This document shows, piece after piece, positions 55,226-64,000 of a stretch of DNA of 64,000 bases. The notes below the pieces were generated by a model that ran no database searches, was not told the origin of the DNA, and saw only the letters and a list, made by a program, of their open reading frames with translations. Source of the DNA: Enterobacter chengduensis. Lineage in GTDB: Bacteria > Pseudomonadota > Gammaproteobacteria > Enterobacterales > Enterobacteriaceae. The position numbers and the translations under genes are program-made. The stretch lies in the NCBI RefSeq assembly GCF_001984825.2, contig NZ_CP043318.1, positions 2,728,001 to 2,792,000 of the forward strand, read 5' to 3'. Each line of letters opens with the position of its first letter. Position 1 is the first letter of the stretch.

Positions 55226-56270
55226 GTTTAAATATCGAGTGGTTTTGCGTCGTTAAGGTATAGGTAACATCGCCACCATGAGCAAGCATGATGGCTTTTA
55301 CCGCCGACAGGCCCAGGCCACAGCCTTCCGGATTCACATGTCTGGCACCATTGTCGCGCTGAAAGGGCTGAAACAAGCGATCGTGAAATTCTCTGGGGAT
55401 ACCCGGCCCCCCGTCCTGAATAAGGATATAATTGCCTCTGTCAGACACGCCATTTTTCACAATGAGTTTGCGTGAGGTCGAATAGTGTAACGCATTGTCA
55501 AATAACACAGTTAAGCACTGATTGATGCGTAACGGATCGAACACGCATTGCTGCTCCCTGAGTTCTGCATTGAGGGTAAATGCCTTACGGTTAAACTCGG
55601 GCATGAATGTATCGAGCGCATCCTGTATTGTCCCTTTTAGATCGCTTCTGAGGGGGTATAACGCGTATCCCGCCCCACCATCCGAACTGATAACCCGCAG
55701 ATCTTCAATCAGACGGGTTAACCCTTCCGTCTGTTTAAGAAGATTGTTAAACAGAACCGGGTCAGGAGTAAAAACACCGTCAACCAACCCCTGAAGCCGT
55801 CCGCGTAAGATCGTGACCGGGGTTCTTAATTCATGCGCAATAGCGGCATTCCAGGATTTCCTGTGCATATCCAGCGTCTGTAATTTTTCCGCCATTTCAT
55901 TGAAATCCGTTACAAGGTGATTGATCTCACCCAGCCGGGAACTGGCGCAGAATGCCCGGGCGTCCAGATCGCCCTGAGAAATCCTTTTCAGGCTGGACGC
56001 GACCGCGTTTAGCGGAGTGAGTATCCGCGATGAAAGTTTGACCGTGAAAAAGAGTGCAATAATCATACTGATCGTCGTCGCGGTGCCAATCCATACCCAG
56101 TCCCACATCGTCATCTGCTCGTCATCGCTCGCAACAGTGCCGCCCGGAAGGTGATCCAGAATGAAGGAGTAAAATAACCAGGAACCCAGCACGGCGATGG
56201 CGATTATCGTAAACGTCAGCAACAGCATGTACGTTAAGATCTGACGACTCAGGACAGACTCTTTGTTCAT
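55206..56270 (-). CDS. Sensor histidine kinase (BaeS-like)
   Basis: This is a 354-residue membrane kinase. Two membrane spans (about 13-37 and 57-78) enclose only a short periplasmic loop of about 20 residues (HLPGGTVASDDEQMTMWDW), so the signal is likely sensed in or near the membrane. A HAMP domain (about 79-132) is followed by the H-box AHELRTP with His146. The ATPase domain has the N-box FDNALHYS, G1 IQDGGPGIP and G2 GCGLGLSAVK. It overlaps the response-regulator gene by four bases. The closest family I recognise is BaeS, but it is not the E. coli BaeS locus. Confidence 0.9.
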   Translation of the reverse strand: MNKESVLSRQILTYMLLLTFTIIAIAVLGSWLFYSFILDHLPGGTVASDDEQMTMWDWVWIGTATTISMIIALFFTVKLSSRILTPLNAVASSLKRISQGDLDARAFCASSRLGEINHLVTDFNEMAEKLQTLDMHRKSWNAAIAHELRTPVTILRGRLQGLVDGVFTPDPVLFNNLLKQTEGLTRLIEDLRVISSDGGAGYALYPLRSDLKGTIQDALDTFMPEFNRKAFTLNAELREQQCVFDPLRINQCLTVLFDNALHYSTSRKLIVKNGVSDRGNYILIQDGGPGIPREFHDRLFQPFQRDNGARHVNPEGCGLGLSAVKAIMLAHGGDVTYTLTTQNHSIFKLTWPDS

Positions 56271-56971
56271 TTCTTTTCCCCAAGCCGGTAACCCATGCCT
56301 CTGATGCTTTCGGGTACACCGTAAAGCCCGGCAAGCTCCAGTTTTTTACGCAACTTACTCATGTGGCTGTCGACCGTTCTGTCGAGCGTATCACCTTCCG
56401 GCAGACACGCGTTGAGTAACTCTTCCCGGGAACAAACCTTTCGCGGATATCTCACCAGGTAAGTCAGTAATTTAAATTCGGTCGTCGTTAATACCGGGGA
56501 GATCACCTCCGTGCCCACGGTGACCTCCACGTAGAAGTCATCCGGATAGACCGTGATGAATGGCGTTCTGAGCGGCAGGGAACCCGCCTGCTGCAGCACA
56601 GGTTTGGTTCTGCGCAGCACCGCCTCAACCCGTGCGACAACTTCAGACGGATTAAAGGGTTTGATCACGTAATCATCCGCGCCCAGCCTCAGCCCCATGA
56701 GCTTATCGACATCCTGATCGAGAGCGGAAACCATAATGACGGGGACAGAACTTTCCTGACGAAGCGTGGTAAGTACGCTCCAGCCGTCACATACGGGCAG
56801 GTGAATGTCCAGCAATATGAGATCCGGTTTATGGAGGCGATTGAGGGCGATGGCCTGCTCGCCCTGCCTGGCTCTGAGCGTTTTCATTTCCGAACGCTCC
56901 AGGTAGCTCATCAGGATTTCGGCGATTTCGTCTTCATCTTCAACAACAAGGATCAGCGTATTTTTGTGCAT
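56267..56971 (-). CDS. OmpR-family response regulator (BaeR-like)
   Basis: This is a 234-residue regulator. In the receiver domain the acidic pocket is EDEDE (11-15), the phosphorylated residue is Asp55 (LILLDIHLP) and the conserved Lys is Lys104 (YVIKPFNPSEV). The C-terminal winged helix contains LTTTEFKLLTYLVRYPRKVCSREELL and RTVDSHMSKLRKKLE. It is the first gene of the two-component unit, and translation of the kinase is coupled through ATGA. It is divergent from the small membrane protein and the RND pump, which are its likely targets by position. Confidence 0.92.
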   Translation of the reverse strand: MHKNTLILVVEDEDEIAEILMSYLERSEMKTLRARQGEQAIALNRLHKPDLILLDIHLPVCDGWSVLTTLRQESSVPVIMVSALDQDVDKLMGLRLGADDYVIKPFNPSEVVARVEAVLRRTKPVLQQAGSLPLRTPFITVYPDDFYVEVTVGTEVISPVLTTTEFKLLTYLVRYPRKVCSREELLNACLPEGDTLDRTVDSHMSKLRKKLELAGLYGVPESIRGMGYRLGEKK

Positions 56972-57239
56972 TTTATCTCCGTGGGTAGAATCCCTTGAGC
57001 ACGCTATCAGATATCTTTAGCACAATAAGACACAGCCTCTGGGAAAAAGTGCCGTGGACACGAAAATTTCCCCGTTGAATTTATTATCCGGTTATTTCTC
57101 CACACAGCCTACACATTCAGTCAATAAAGACTCGACAATGTCCGTTCAAAATTGCTAGTCAGGCATAACCCCATTTCACCGAGAGTGGCTAATAAACACC
57201 GTCCCTTAAGACTTTCTGAATTTGGCTGAGATAACGATC

Positions 57240-57626
57240 ATGGAACTTTCTAAATACTTCTCTCCTAAAAAAATCGGCATATATTCTCTGTTTCTTCTGC
57301 TGTCGTGGGGATTACTTTATATCTGGCTGGTGCTGATACACGCAATGGATGAGAAAGTCGCGTCGACGCTACCCTCATCCCCCATCGTCTATGGCTGCAT
57401 CGGATTGTCGATTGTCTCTCTGATAATTCAAAATAAAGCCGGCGCACTGACTGAGTTACTCGTCATTGCCTTCTGGCTGATGGTGATTTTTGTCTATCTT
57501 ATTATTACGTTCACCGTGCTGTTAAACGCGGTACCCGATATCGAGGATCTGGTCTTTTACTACGAGTGTTATTTAATCATTTTTTTTGGCGGAGCACCGC
57601 TTTACCTGATGATGAGGATGTTTTGA
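57240..57626 (+). CDS. Small polytopic membrane protein upstream of the RND pump
   Basis: The product has 128 residues from ATG 57240 (an in-frame TTG at 57222 would add six). It has four hydrophobic segments, at about residues 14-33, 47-65, 70-95 and 105-125, joined by short loops. I do not recognise it. It reads in the same direction as the RND pump, about 108 bases upstream, and is divergent from the two-component genes across about 270 bases that must hold both promoters. It may be an accessory of the pump or the sensor, but this is only inference from position. A likely ribosome-binding site is weak (GAG at about ten bases). Confidence 0.62.
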   Translation: MELSKYFSPKKIGIYSLFLLLSWGLLYIWLVLIHAMDEKVASTLPSSPIVYGCIGLSIVSLIIQNKAGALTELLVIAFWLMVIFVYLIITFTVLLNAVPDIEDLVFYYECYLIIFFGGAPLYLMMRMF

Positions 57627-57733
57627 ACCGTTGCTCCACACGTCCTCCATATACCGCCCATTTCCGCTAAACAGGCGCGCGGTAGACTCTCCACCTCACT
57701 ATTTTGTACAAATCACTCGCAAGAGTCTGACAT

Positions 57734-60700
57734 ATGCCTCATTTTTTTATTGAACGTCCCGTTTTCGCCTGGGTAGTGGCGCTTTTTATCGTTCTGGCGG
57801 GAGTTTTGTCTATTCCTCGTTTGCCGGTTGCGCAGTATCCGGCGGTTGCGCCGCCTGGCATCATTATTTCCGTCAGTTATCCAGGGGCCAGCCCGGATAT
57901 TATGAATACGTCCGTGGTGTCGTTAATAGAACGCGAAATATCTGGGGTCGATAATTTGCTCTATTTTGAATCATCCAGTGACACCACCGGTTCGGCATCG
58001 ATTACGGTCACGTTTAAGCCAGGCACGGACATCAAGCTGGCGCAGATGGATCTGCAGAATCAGATAAAGATCGTCGAGCCTCGCCTGCCTCAGGCGGTAA
58101 GACAAAACGGCATTAACGTCGAGGCCGCTAATTCTGGCTTTTTAATGATGGTGGGGCTGAAGTCCACGACAGGTCAATTTGAGGAAGCCGATTTAAGCGA
58201 CTATTTTGCCAGAAACGTCAGTGACGAGCTTCGCCGCGTGCCCGGCGTAGGGAAAGTTCAGCTTTTTGGCGGCGAAAAAGCGCTGCGCATCTGGTTGGAT
58301 CCCATGAAGCTCCACGGCTATGGTCTTTCGGTGAGTGACGTTCTTTCCGCTGTTAGCCAGCAAAATGCCCTTGTTTCGCCCGGCAAAACGGGAGATGAGC
58401 CAGCATCTGCAGGACAAGGAGTCACCTATCCCATCACCGTCATGGGACAGCTCTCCTCGGTAGAGGCGTTCAGCAATATCACCCTGAAATCTGACGCATC
58501 CGGCGCCCGCCTGAAATTGTCCGACATTGCCCGGATAGAATCTGGTCTGCAAAGCTACGCTTTTGGTATCCGCGAGAATGGCGTCCCCGCAACGGCGGCG
58601 GCAATCCAGCTGTCGCCTGGCGCCAATGCCATGAGCACGGCGTCAGGCGTACGCGCGCGCATCGACGAGCTGTCCCAGGTGTTGCCCGAAGGAATGACGT
58701 TCACGGTTCCGTTCGATACCGCTCCCTTTGTGAAACTTTCTATCATGAAAGTTATCCAGACATTTGTTGAAGCGATGGTTCTGGTCTTCCTGGTGATGCT
58801 GCTGTTTCTGCATAAGATGCGCTGTACGCTTATCCCGGCGATTGTTGCCCCCGTCGCACTGCTTGGCACCTTCACGGTGATGCTATTGAGCGGATACTCC
58901 ATCAATATTCTGACGATGTTCGGCATGGTGCTCGCGATAGGGATTATCGTTGATGATGCCATTGTGGTCGTCGAAAACGTTGAGCGACTGATGGAGGAAA
59001 AAGGCCTGTCCCCCCGCGACGCGACGCGGCAAGCCATGCAGGAAATCACTCCAGCGATTATAGGGATCACGCTGGTGCTAACCGCCGTCTTTATCCCCAT
59101 GGGGTTTGCGGAAGGATCCGTTGGGATTATCTACCGACAGTTTTGTATTTCAATGGCGGTCTCCATCCTGCTGTCCGCGTTTCTTGCCCTGACGCTGACG
59201 CCTGCCCTGTGCGCAACGTTACTCAAGCCGCACAACGCAGGAAAGCGCGGAGGCGGAAGTTTCGCGGTCGGGTTTAACGTGCGCTTCCGCTCGCTCACCG
59301 CCCGTTACGAAGCCGGGCTGGGTGCCGTTCTGCAGCGCACCGGGCGCATCCTGCTTCTGTACGTTGCGCTTTGCGCGGCGCTGTTTTTAGGATTGTCTTC
59401 GTTACCCTCATCTTTTCTGCCGGATGAAGACCAGGGCTACTTTATGTCCTCAATCCAGCTGCCTTCTGACGCCACGATGCAGCGCACCCTCAATGTGGTT
59501 AAGAAATTTGAAGCAGAAGTTGCGGCTCGCCCGGACATTAAAAGCAACATTATGATTCTCGGGTTTAGCTTTACAGGTTCAGGACCGAATTCGGCTATGG
59601 CGTTCACTACGCTGAAGGACTGGAAAAATCGTCAGGGCTCGACCGCCCAGAATGAAGCCGACCATATACAGACTAGCATGGCGAACGTCTCTGATGCGGT
59701 CACGATGAGCCTGCTCCCGCCGGCCATTTCGGATATGGGCACCTCCTCGGGCTTCACATGGTACGTACAGGACAGAGCGGGACTGGGCTACGAAGCGCTA
59801 AAGCGCGCTGCCGACGCGCTGGTTATGCAGGCCAATCAGCGCCCAGAACTGAGTGACGTCTACATAGACGGGTTGCCGGAAGGAACCAGCCTTGCGCTCC
59901 AGGTGGACAGAGAAAAGGCGGAAGCATTGGGCGTCTCATTTGATGAAATCAACCAGACGCTTTCCGTTACCCTGGGCTCAAATTACGTCAATGACTATAC
60001 GAATAACGGCCGCGTTCAACAGGTGATTATTCAGGCCGATGCCCCCTACCGAATGCAGCCTGCGCAGGTACTGAATTTATCAGTGAAAAATCGGATGGGT
60101 CAGATGGTACCGGTATCGACGTTTGCCACGCTTTCGTGGAACGTTGCGCCGCAGCAGTTAACCCGTTATCAGGGATATTCCGCTCTTCGCATTACCGGAA
60201 ATGCGGCGTCGGGAAGCTCCAGCGGCACCGCAATGAAGGTCATGGAGGCGTTGTCCAGCAGCCTGCCTCAGGGCATTGCTGGCGAATGGGCCGGGAGTTC
60301 GCTGCAGGAGAGAAAATCTGAATCTCAGCTTCCGGGCCTTATCGTCCTGTCGATACTGGTCGTGTTCATGGTGCTCGCCGCCCTGTATGAGAGCTGGTCG
60401 ATTCCTTTTGCGGTCATGCTGGTCGTTCCGCTGGGTCTTATCGGTGCGGTGGTGGCCGTATGGGTTGCCGGCATGGCCAATGACGTTTTCTTCAAGGTCG
60501 GCCTGATTACGCTTATCGGCCTGTCGGCCAAGAACGCCATTTTGATTGTTGAGTTTGCCCGGCAGCTTCATCACCAGGGTCAACCCCTGCTGGAGGCGAC
60601 CATTCATGCCGCCAGCCAGCGCCTGCGCCCTATTCTGATGACATCGCTAGCCTTTACCCTGGGGGTTGTTCCGTTGATGCTGGCCAGCGGCGCGAGCGAC

Positions 60701-60829
60701 AGTACGCAGCATGCCATCGGTACTGGCGTATTTGGCGGCATGATTAGCGGCACCCTTCTGGCGATCTTCTTCGTGCCGGTTTTCTTTATCGTCATTGCGC
60801 GCTTAACCGACAAGATTAGGAAAGCCTGA
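57734..60829 (+). CDS. RND (HAE1) multidrug efflux transporter, AcrB family, without local partners
   Basis: This is a 1031-residue inner-membrane pump. It starts FFIERPVFAWVVALFIVLAG, as AcrB does. The twelve-span pattern with two large periplasmic loops is complete. The proton-relay residues are Asp407 and Asp408 (IIVDDAIVVVENVERLM), at exactly the AcrB positions, and Lys933 (GLSAKNAILIVEF). Phe178 of the hydrophobic trap is kept (KVQLFGG). Neither a membrane-fusion protein nor an outer-membrane channel gene lies nearby, so it must borrow partners such as AcrA and TolC, as AcrD does. Regulation by the divergent two-component pair is likely. It is not AcrB, AcrD, AcrF or MdtB/C of K-12 by position. 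Confidence 0.9.
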   Translation: MPHFFIERPVFAWVVALFIVLAGVLSIPRLPVAQYPAVAPPGIIISVSYPGASPDIMNTSVVSLIEREISGVDNLLYFESSSDTTGSASITVTFKPGTDIKLAQMDLQNQIKIVEPRLPQAVRQNGINVEAANSGFLMMVGLKSTTGQFEEADLSDYFARNVSDELRRVPGVGKVQLFGGEKALRIWLDPMKLHGYGLSVSDVLSAVSQQNALVSPGKTGDEPASAGQGVTYPITVMGQLSSVEAFSNITLKSDASGARLKLSDIARIESGLQSYAFGIRENGVPATAAAIQLSPGANAMSTASGVRARIDELSQVLPEGMTFTVPFDTAPFVKLSIMKVIQTFVEAMVLVFLVMLLFLHKMRCTLIPAIVAPVALLGTFTVMLLSGYSINILTMFGMVLAIGIIVDDAIVVVENVERLMEEKGLSPRDATRQAMQEITPAIIGITLVLTAVFIPMGFAEGSVGIIYRQFCISMAVSILLSAFLALTLTPALCATLLKPHNAGKRGGGSFAVGFNVRFRSLTARYEAGLGAVLQRTGRILLLYVALCAALFLGLSSLPSSFLPDEDQGYFMSSIQLPSDATMQRTLNVVKKFEAEVAARPDIKSNIMILGFSFTGSGPNSAMAFTTLKDWKNRQGSTAQNEADHIQTSMANVSDAVTMSLLPPAISDMGTSSGFTWYVQDRAGLGYEALKRAADALVMQANQRPELSDVYIDGLPEGTSLALQVDREKAEALGVSFDEINQTLSVTLGSNYVNDYTNNGRVQQVIIQADAPYRMQPAQVLNLSVKNRMGQMVPVSTFATLSWNVAPQQLTRYQGYSALRITGNAASGSSSGTAMKVMEALSSSLPQGIAGEWAGSSLQERKSESQLPGLIVLSILVVFMVLAALYESWSIPFAVMLVVPLGLIGAVVAVWVAGMANDVFFKVGLITLIGLSAKNAILIVEFARQLHHQGQPLLEATIHAASQRLRPILMTSLAFTLGVVPLMLASGASDSTQHAIGTGVFGGMISGTLLAIFFVPVFFIVIARLTDKIRKA

Positions 60830-60980
60830 ATATTCCTGCGGGATCGCGCTTCCTCTCTGGTTGGATGAGGCGAAGCTGATACCGGGTGATATACTGGACG
60901 AATGCTGAAATTTTGAGCCCCCGCGGGTCCGCGGCGCATTCTTCAGGGCAGGCGTCTTCAGAGAAGAGCGAGAAATATCG

Positions 60981-61010
60981 TGACACAAGGGGCTGTGAGT
61001 GGGCTATAAT
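60981..61010 (+). promoter_or_regulatory. Probable fabI promoter
   Basis: A perfect -10 TATAAT (61005-61010) has TGACAC 18 bases upstream (60981-60986). Two copies of AATTTCGA follow at 61008-61015 and 61019-61026, eleven bases apart, overlapping the expected start. The 270 bases between the pump and fabI also hold a CCGCGG-GT-CCGCGG element near 60921; ycjD, found here in E. coli, is absent. Confidence 0.6.
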
Positions 61011-61099
61011 TTCGAGCTAATTTCGAATGATTTTGAAATACTGCCTGTAACGCTATGAATTACAAGGCAAAATAAGCAATGAATATAAGGATTAAAGCT

Positions 61100-61888
61100 A
61101 TGGGTTTTCTTTCCGGTAAGCGCATTCTGGTGACTGGCGTTGCCAGCAAACTGTCCATCGCATACGGCATCGCGCAGGCAATGCATCGCGAAGGCGCTGA
61201 GCTGGCGTTCACCTACCAGAACGACAAGCTGAAAGGCCGTGTTGAAGAGTTTGCCGCGCAGCTGGGTTCCAGCATTGTTCTGGAATGCGACGTTGCACAA
61301 GACGAAAGCATCGACGGCATGTTTGCTGAACTGGCAAAAGCATGGCCAAAATTCGACGGTTTCGTTCACTCCATTGGCTTCGCTCCTGGCGACCAGCTGG
61401 ACGGCGACTACGTGAACGCGGTTACCCGTGATGGCTTCAAAATCGCTCACGACATCAGCTCCTACAGCTTCGTTGCGATGGCGAAATCCTGCCGCGCAAT
61501 GCTGAACCCGGGCGCTGCCCTGCTGACCCTGTCCTACCTGGGCGCAGAACGTGCTATCCCTAACTACAACGTGATGGGTCTGGCTAAAGCCTCCCTGGAA
61601 GCAAACGTACGCTACATGGCGAATGCAATGGGTCCTGAAGGCGTGCGCGTTAACGCCATCTCTGCAGGCCCTATCCGCACCCTGGCGGCTTCCGGTATTA
61701 AAGATTTCCGTAAAATGCTGGCACACTGCGAAGCGGTTACCCCGATTCGTCGTACTGTTACCATTGAAGATGTGGGTAACTCTGCAGCTTTCCTGTGCTC
61801 TGACCTTTCCGCAGGTATCTCCGGCGAAGTGGTACACGTTGACGGCGGCTTCAACATCGCTGCAATGAACGAGCTGGAAATTAAATAA
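61100..61888 (+). CDS. fabI: Enoyl-ACP reductase FabI
   Basis: This 262-residue enzyme, equal in length to E. coli FabI, reduces the enoyl-ACP double bond with NADH in the last step of fatty-acid elongation. The NADH motif is [18 protein letters not shown]. The catalytic residues are Tyr146, Tyr156 and Lys163. Positions altered in triclosan-resistant mutants are wild type: Gly93, Met159 and Phe203. ATG 61100 with AAGGA upstream is the family start; the in-frame ATG at 61079 adds seven residues without need. A terminator follows. Confidence 0.97.
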   Translation: MGFLSGKRILVTGVASKLSIAYGIAQAMHREGAELAFTYQNDKLKGRVEEFAAQLGSSIVLECDVAQDESIDGMFAELAKAWPKFDGFVHSIGFAPGDQLDGDYVNAVTRDGFKIAHDISSYSFVAMAKSCRAMLNPGAALLTLSYLGAERAIPNYNVMGLAKASLEANVRYMANAMGPEGVRVNAISAGPIRTLAASGIKDFRKMLAHCEAVTPIRRTVTIEDVGNSAAFLCSDLSAGISGEVVHVDGGFNIAAMNELEIK

Positions 61889-61894
61889 GCTGTG

Positions 61895-61920
61895 ACTCTC
61901 TTCCCTCCCGGGAAGAGAGT
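61895..61920 (+). terminator. Intrinsic terminator of fabI
   Basis: ACTCTCTTCCC and GGGAAGAGAGT form an eleven-base stem with a four-base loop, followed by ATTTTCC, six bases past the fabI stop. Confidence 0.85.
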
Positions 61921-62042
61921 ATTTTCCTCCGCGTCACCCCTTCGTTATTCCGTTCTGCTATTTGTTATCACCTAACAATATTTTTCCCTTTATCTGCCTT
62001 ACGCCAGGATATTGATCGCCATTTTGAGATCAAGGAACGCAC

Positions 62043-63029
62043 ATGGAACAACGCCGTTTTTCCGGCAAAGGCCACTGGTATCACGAGACCCAGTCAAACC
62101 ACGCGCAGACGGATGTTCTGCCTCTGGTGCCCGAAGCCGCTAACGTCGACGATCGTTTTTTGCTCGATTTAGCCTTGCCTGAGGAGATTGTCGCTGCCTG
62201 TTCTGGCTGGCTTACCCCTGCCAGAGCCTTATGCCACAAGCTGTTTCCGCTCTCGATTCCCGTGAACCGCCTGCACACGCTCAGCGCCTACGATCGGCTC
62301 AGTACCGCGCTAACGGTTGCACAGGCCTGCGGCGTTCAGCGGCTCTGTAACCATTACGCCGCCCTCCTCGCACCGCTTCCCGGCCCGGACTCCTCGCGTG
62401 AAAGCAACCGGCGTCTGGCGCAAATCACCCAGTATGCCCGCCAGCTCGCCAGCTCGCCTGACGTCATTGATGATAAAGCGCAGAACCAGCTTGATGAGGT
62501 TGGCCTGTCCACGTACGACATCGTGGTGATTAACCAGATTATCGGCTTTATCGGTTTTCAGGCGCGCGTCGTTGCGATTTTTCAGGCGCTGCTGGGACAC
62601 CCTGTTCGCTGGTTGCCAGGCCATCATATTCCGCCGCACACCCTGCCCGCGCGTTACGCCGCGTGGGTACCGCTTTTGCCTGTCGTCGAGTTGCGCTATG
62701 CAAGTGCGCATCAGCTTGAGTCGCTGTCCCGCTGGCAGACAGAACCCGCGCTGGAGGCGCTGACGCCGGTCCTTTGCCATGAGCCGTCCCTGCTCGACCT
62801 GACCGGGGAAATCCTGATAAACAGCCGCACGGAGATCCCGCTCACGTCCCCTGCGCTTTCGGCGGCGGTCGAACTGCTGACGCGCTCCCCGGACCGTTTC
62901 AGCGCCGCCCAGTTCACCCCTCTAACCGATCAAGGGCTCTCTGCCGAACACGCGATTGCCCTGCTCATCCAAAGTGCGTATGACGGCTGGCTCCATCGTC
63001 TGAAAGTCGCGTTTGGTAAAGAGGAATAA
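62043..63029 (+). CDS. yciW: YciW, CMD-domain (AhpD-like) protein
   Basis: The product has 328 residues. The N-terminus MEQRRFSGKGHWYHETQS and DDRFLLDLALPEE match the E. coli YciW I remember, which lies between fabI and rnb, as here. The AhpD-like carboxymuconolactone-decarboxylase region (about 60-200) contains LSAYDRLSTALTVAQACGVQRLCNHYA and YDIVVINQIIGFIGFQARVVA, but without the usual CxxC redox pair. In E. coli the gene is under CysB/Cbl sulphur control and has been connected to cysteine use; the reaction is unknown. AAGGAACGCAC precedes the ATG. Confidence 0.88.
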   Translation: MEQRRFSGKGHWYHETQSNHAQTDVLPLVPEAANVDDRFLLDLALPEEIVAACSGWLTPARALCHKLFPLSIPVNRLHTLSAYDRLSTALTVAQACGVQRLCNHYAALLAPLPGPDSSRESNRRLAQITQYARQLASSPDVIDDKAQNQLDEVGLSTYDIVVINQIIGFIGFQARVVAIFQALLGHPVRWLPGHHIPPHTLPARYAAWVPLLPVVELRYASAHQLESLSRWQTEPALEALTPVLCHEPSLLDLTGEILINSRTEIPLTSPALSAAVELLTRSPDRFSAAQFTPLTDQGLSAEHAIALLIQSAYDGWLHRLKVAFGKEE

Positions 63030-63117
63030 CCATACTCATTACCCAAACATCGCTTGCTGAGACAGTGAGAATCGCGTAAAACTGTCAGCCGCTCAATGGC
63101 TACGAAAATAGAACATT

Positions 63118-64000
63118 ATGTTTCAGGACAACCCGCTGCTAGCGCAGCTTAAACAGCAACTGCATTCCCAGACGCCGCGTGCAGAAGGGGTCGTAAAAGC
63201 CACGGAAAAGGGCTTTGGCTTCCTTGAAGTTGACGCGCAGAAAAGCTACTTCATTCCGCCACCGCAGATGAAGAAAGTGATGCATGGCGATCGCGTCATG
63301 GCCGTCATTCATACCGAGAAGGACCGAGAGTCTGCCGAGCCGGAAGAACTGATCGAACCGTTCCTGACCCGTTTTGTGGGTAAGGTGCAGCGAAAAGACG
63401 ATCGTCTTTCTATCGTGCCGGATCATCCCCTGCTGAAAGATGCCATTCCCTGCCGCGCCGCCCGTGGCGTTGAGCATGATTTTAAAGAAGGTGACTGGGC
63501 CGTAGCAGAAATGCGCCGTCATCCTCTGAAAGGCGATCGCGGTTTTTATGCTGAGCTGACCCAGTTCATCACCTTTGGCGCTGACCATTTCGTGCCATGG
63601 TGGGTCACGCTGGCACGCCACAATCTTGAAAAAGAAGCGCCGAACGGCGTGGCAACCGAGATGCAGGACGAAGGTCTGACGCGTCGCGATCTCACCGGGC
63701 TGGAGTTTGTCACTATCGACAGCGCCAGCACCGAAGATATGGACGATGCGCTCTACGCTGAAGAGAGCGCCGACGGCAAGCTGCACCTGACCGTCGCGAT
63801 TGCCGATCCCACCGCCTGGATTGCCGAAGGCAGCAAGCTGGATGACGCGGCGAAAATCCGCGCCTTCACCAACTACCTGCCGGGCTTCAACATTCCGATG
63901 CTGCCGCGCGAACTGTCAGACGATCTCTGCTCGCTGCGTCCAAATGAAGTGCGCCCGGTCCTTGCCTGCCGCATGACCATTGCTGCGGATGGCGCGATTG
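63118..64000 (+). CDS. rnb: Exoribonuclease II (RNase II), 5' part
   Basis: The first 294 codons lie in the window and the gene runs past its right edge. RNase II degrades single-stranded RNA from the 3' end. It starts [20 protein letters not shown], like the E. coli enzyme. Two cold-shock RNA-binding domains (about 20-175) precede the RNB domain. The catalytic acidic residues are Asp201, Asp207, Asp209 and Asp210 ([14 protein letters not shown]), at the E. coli positions. YciW ends 88 bases upstream. Confidence 0.96.
   Translation, partial: MFQDNPLLAQLKQQLHSQTPRAEGVVKATEKGFGFLEVDAQKSYFIPPPQMKKVMHGDRVMAVIHTEKDRESAEPEELIEPFLTRFVGKVQRKDDRLSIVPDHPLLKDAIPCRAARGVEHDFKEGDWAVAEMRRHPLKGDRGFYAELTQFITFGADHFVPWWVTLARHNLEKEAPNGVATEMQDEGLTRRDLTGLEFVTIDSASTEDMDDALYAEESADGKLHLTVAIADPTAWIAEGSKLDDAAKIRAFTNYLPGFNIPMLPRELSDDLCSLRPNEVRPVLACRMTIAADGAI

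Noticed and set aside
60830..61000. Remnant of ycjD upstream of fabI
   Set aside because: Neither strand shows recognisable DUF559 sequence; the interval holds only GC-rich repeats and the fabI promoter.
61004..61837. Minus-strand open frame of 277 codons
   Set aside because: Antisense to fabI, whose biased codon use leaves the opposite strand open.

Overview
The window reads as a chromosome segment of a member of the Enterobacteriaceae, most like Enterobacter or a close relative (Lelliottia, Leclercia, Kosakonia). Most proteins can be recognised as E. coli K-12 orthologues of the same length, and the order hslJ-ydbJ-ydbK-micC-ompN ... ttcA-dbpA-fnrS-zntB ... mppA-mpaA-ycjG-tpx-tyrR-ycjFX-ycjW-ompG-ycjVUTSRQPONM-pspDCBA-pspF-sapABCDF-fabI-yciW-rnb follows the E. 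coli map around ldhA to rnb. Between these core blocks lie stretches that K-12 does not have. No rRNA, tRNA, CRISPR array, insertion sequence or prophage was seen.

Layout: 1-6160 holds the heat-shock lipoprotein HslJ, the DUF333 lipoprotein YdbJ, the large pyruvate:flavodoxin oxidoreductase YdbK, the small RNA MicC and the porin gene ompN, which is interrupted by an in-frame TAA. 6161-11126 is a variable stretch of small, mostly minus-strand genes: a GFA-family protein, an O-methyltransferase-like protein, a periplasmic protein, a VOC protein, a DUF1294 protein, a decayed EAL gene and a cupin. 11371-15191 is core again: ttcA, dbpA, ynaL, the anaerobic small RNA FnrS with a clear FNR box, and zntB. 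15308-22158 is a signalling segment: a chemoreceptor without a periplasmic sensor, an MHYT-GGDEF-EAL protein, the diguanylate cyclase DgcM, small membrane proteins and a PfpI-like protein. 22282-27851 carries the murein-peptide recycling genes mppA, mpaA and ycjG, the thiol peroxidase tpx, and a secreted DUF4432 gene broken by another TAA.

27889-45940 contains tyrR with a TYR box, ycjF/ycjX, and the complete ycjW-ompG-ycjVUTSRQPONM glucoside-utilisation cluster. In that cluster the transporter (NOP plus the ATPase V), two phosphorylases (M, T), a beta-phosphoglucomutase (U) and the 3-keto-sugar enzymes (Q, R, S) form one minus-strand unit. Two identical 14-base operator-like sites sit just before ycjM and ycjU and are the likely targets of YcjW. 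46086-54136 is the psp envelope-stress locus (sigma-54 promoter, divergent pspF) followed by sapABCDF.

54284-60829 is an accessory block between sapF and fabI: a TupA-like ATP-grasp protein, a two-component pair, a small membrane protein and an RND efflux pump with no membrane-fusion partner nearby. The window ends with fabI, yciW and the first 294 codons of rnb.

The points that most deserve a second look are the orphan pump beside a divergent two-component system, the matched pair of YcjW sites, the three separate ochre-interrupted genes, the MicC homologue with a conserved 5' end but a diverged body, and the methyltransferase that lacks the usual catalytic histidine. Product names come from recognition of family motifs and remembered E. 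coli proteins; no database search was possible.
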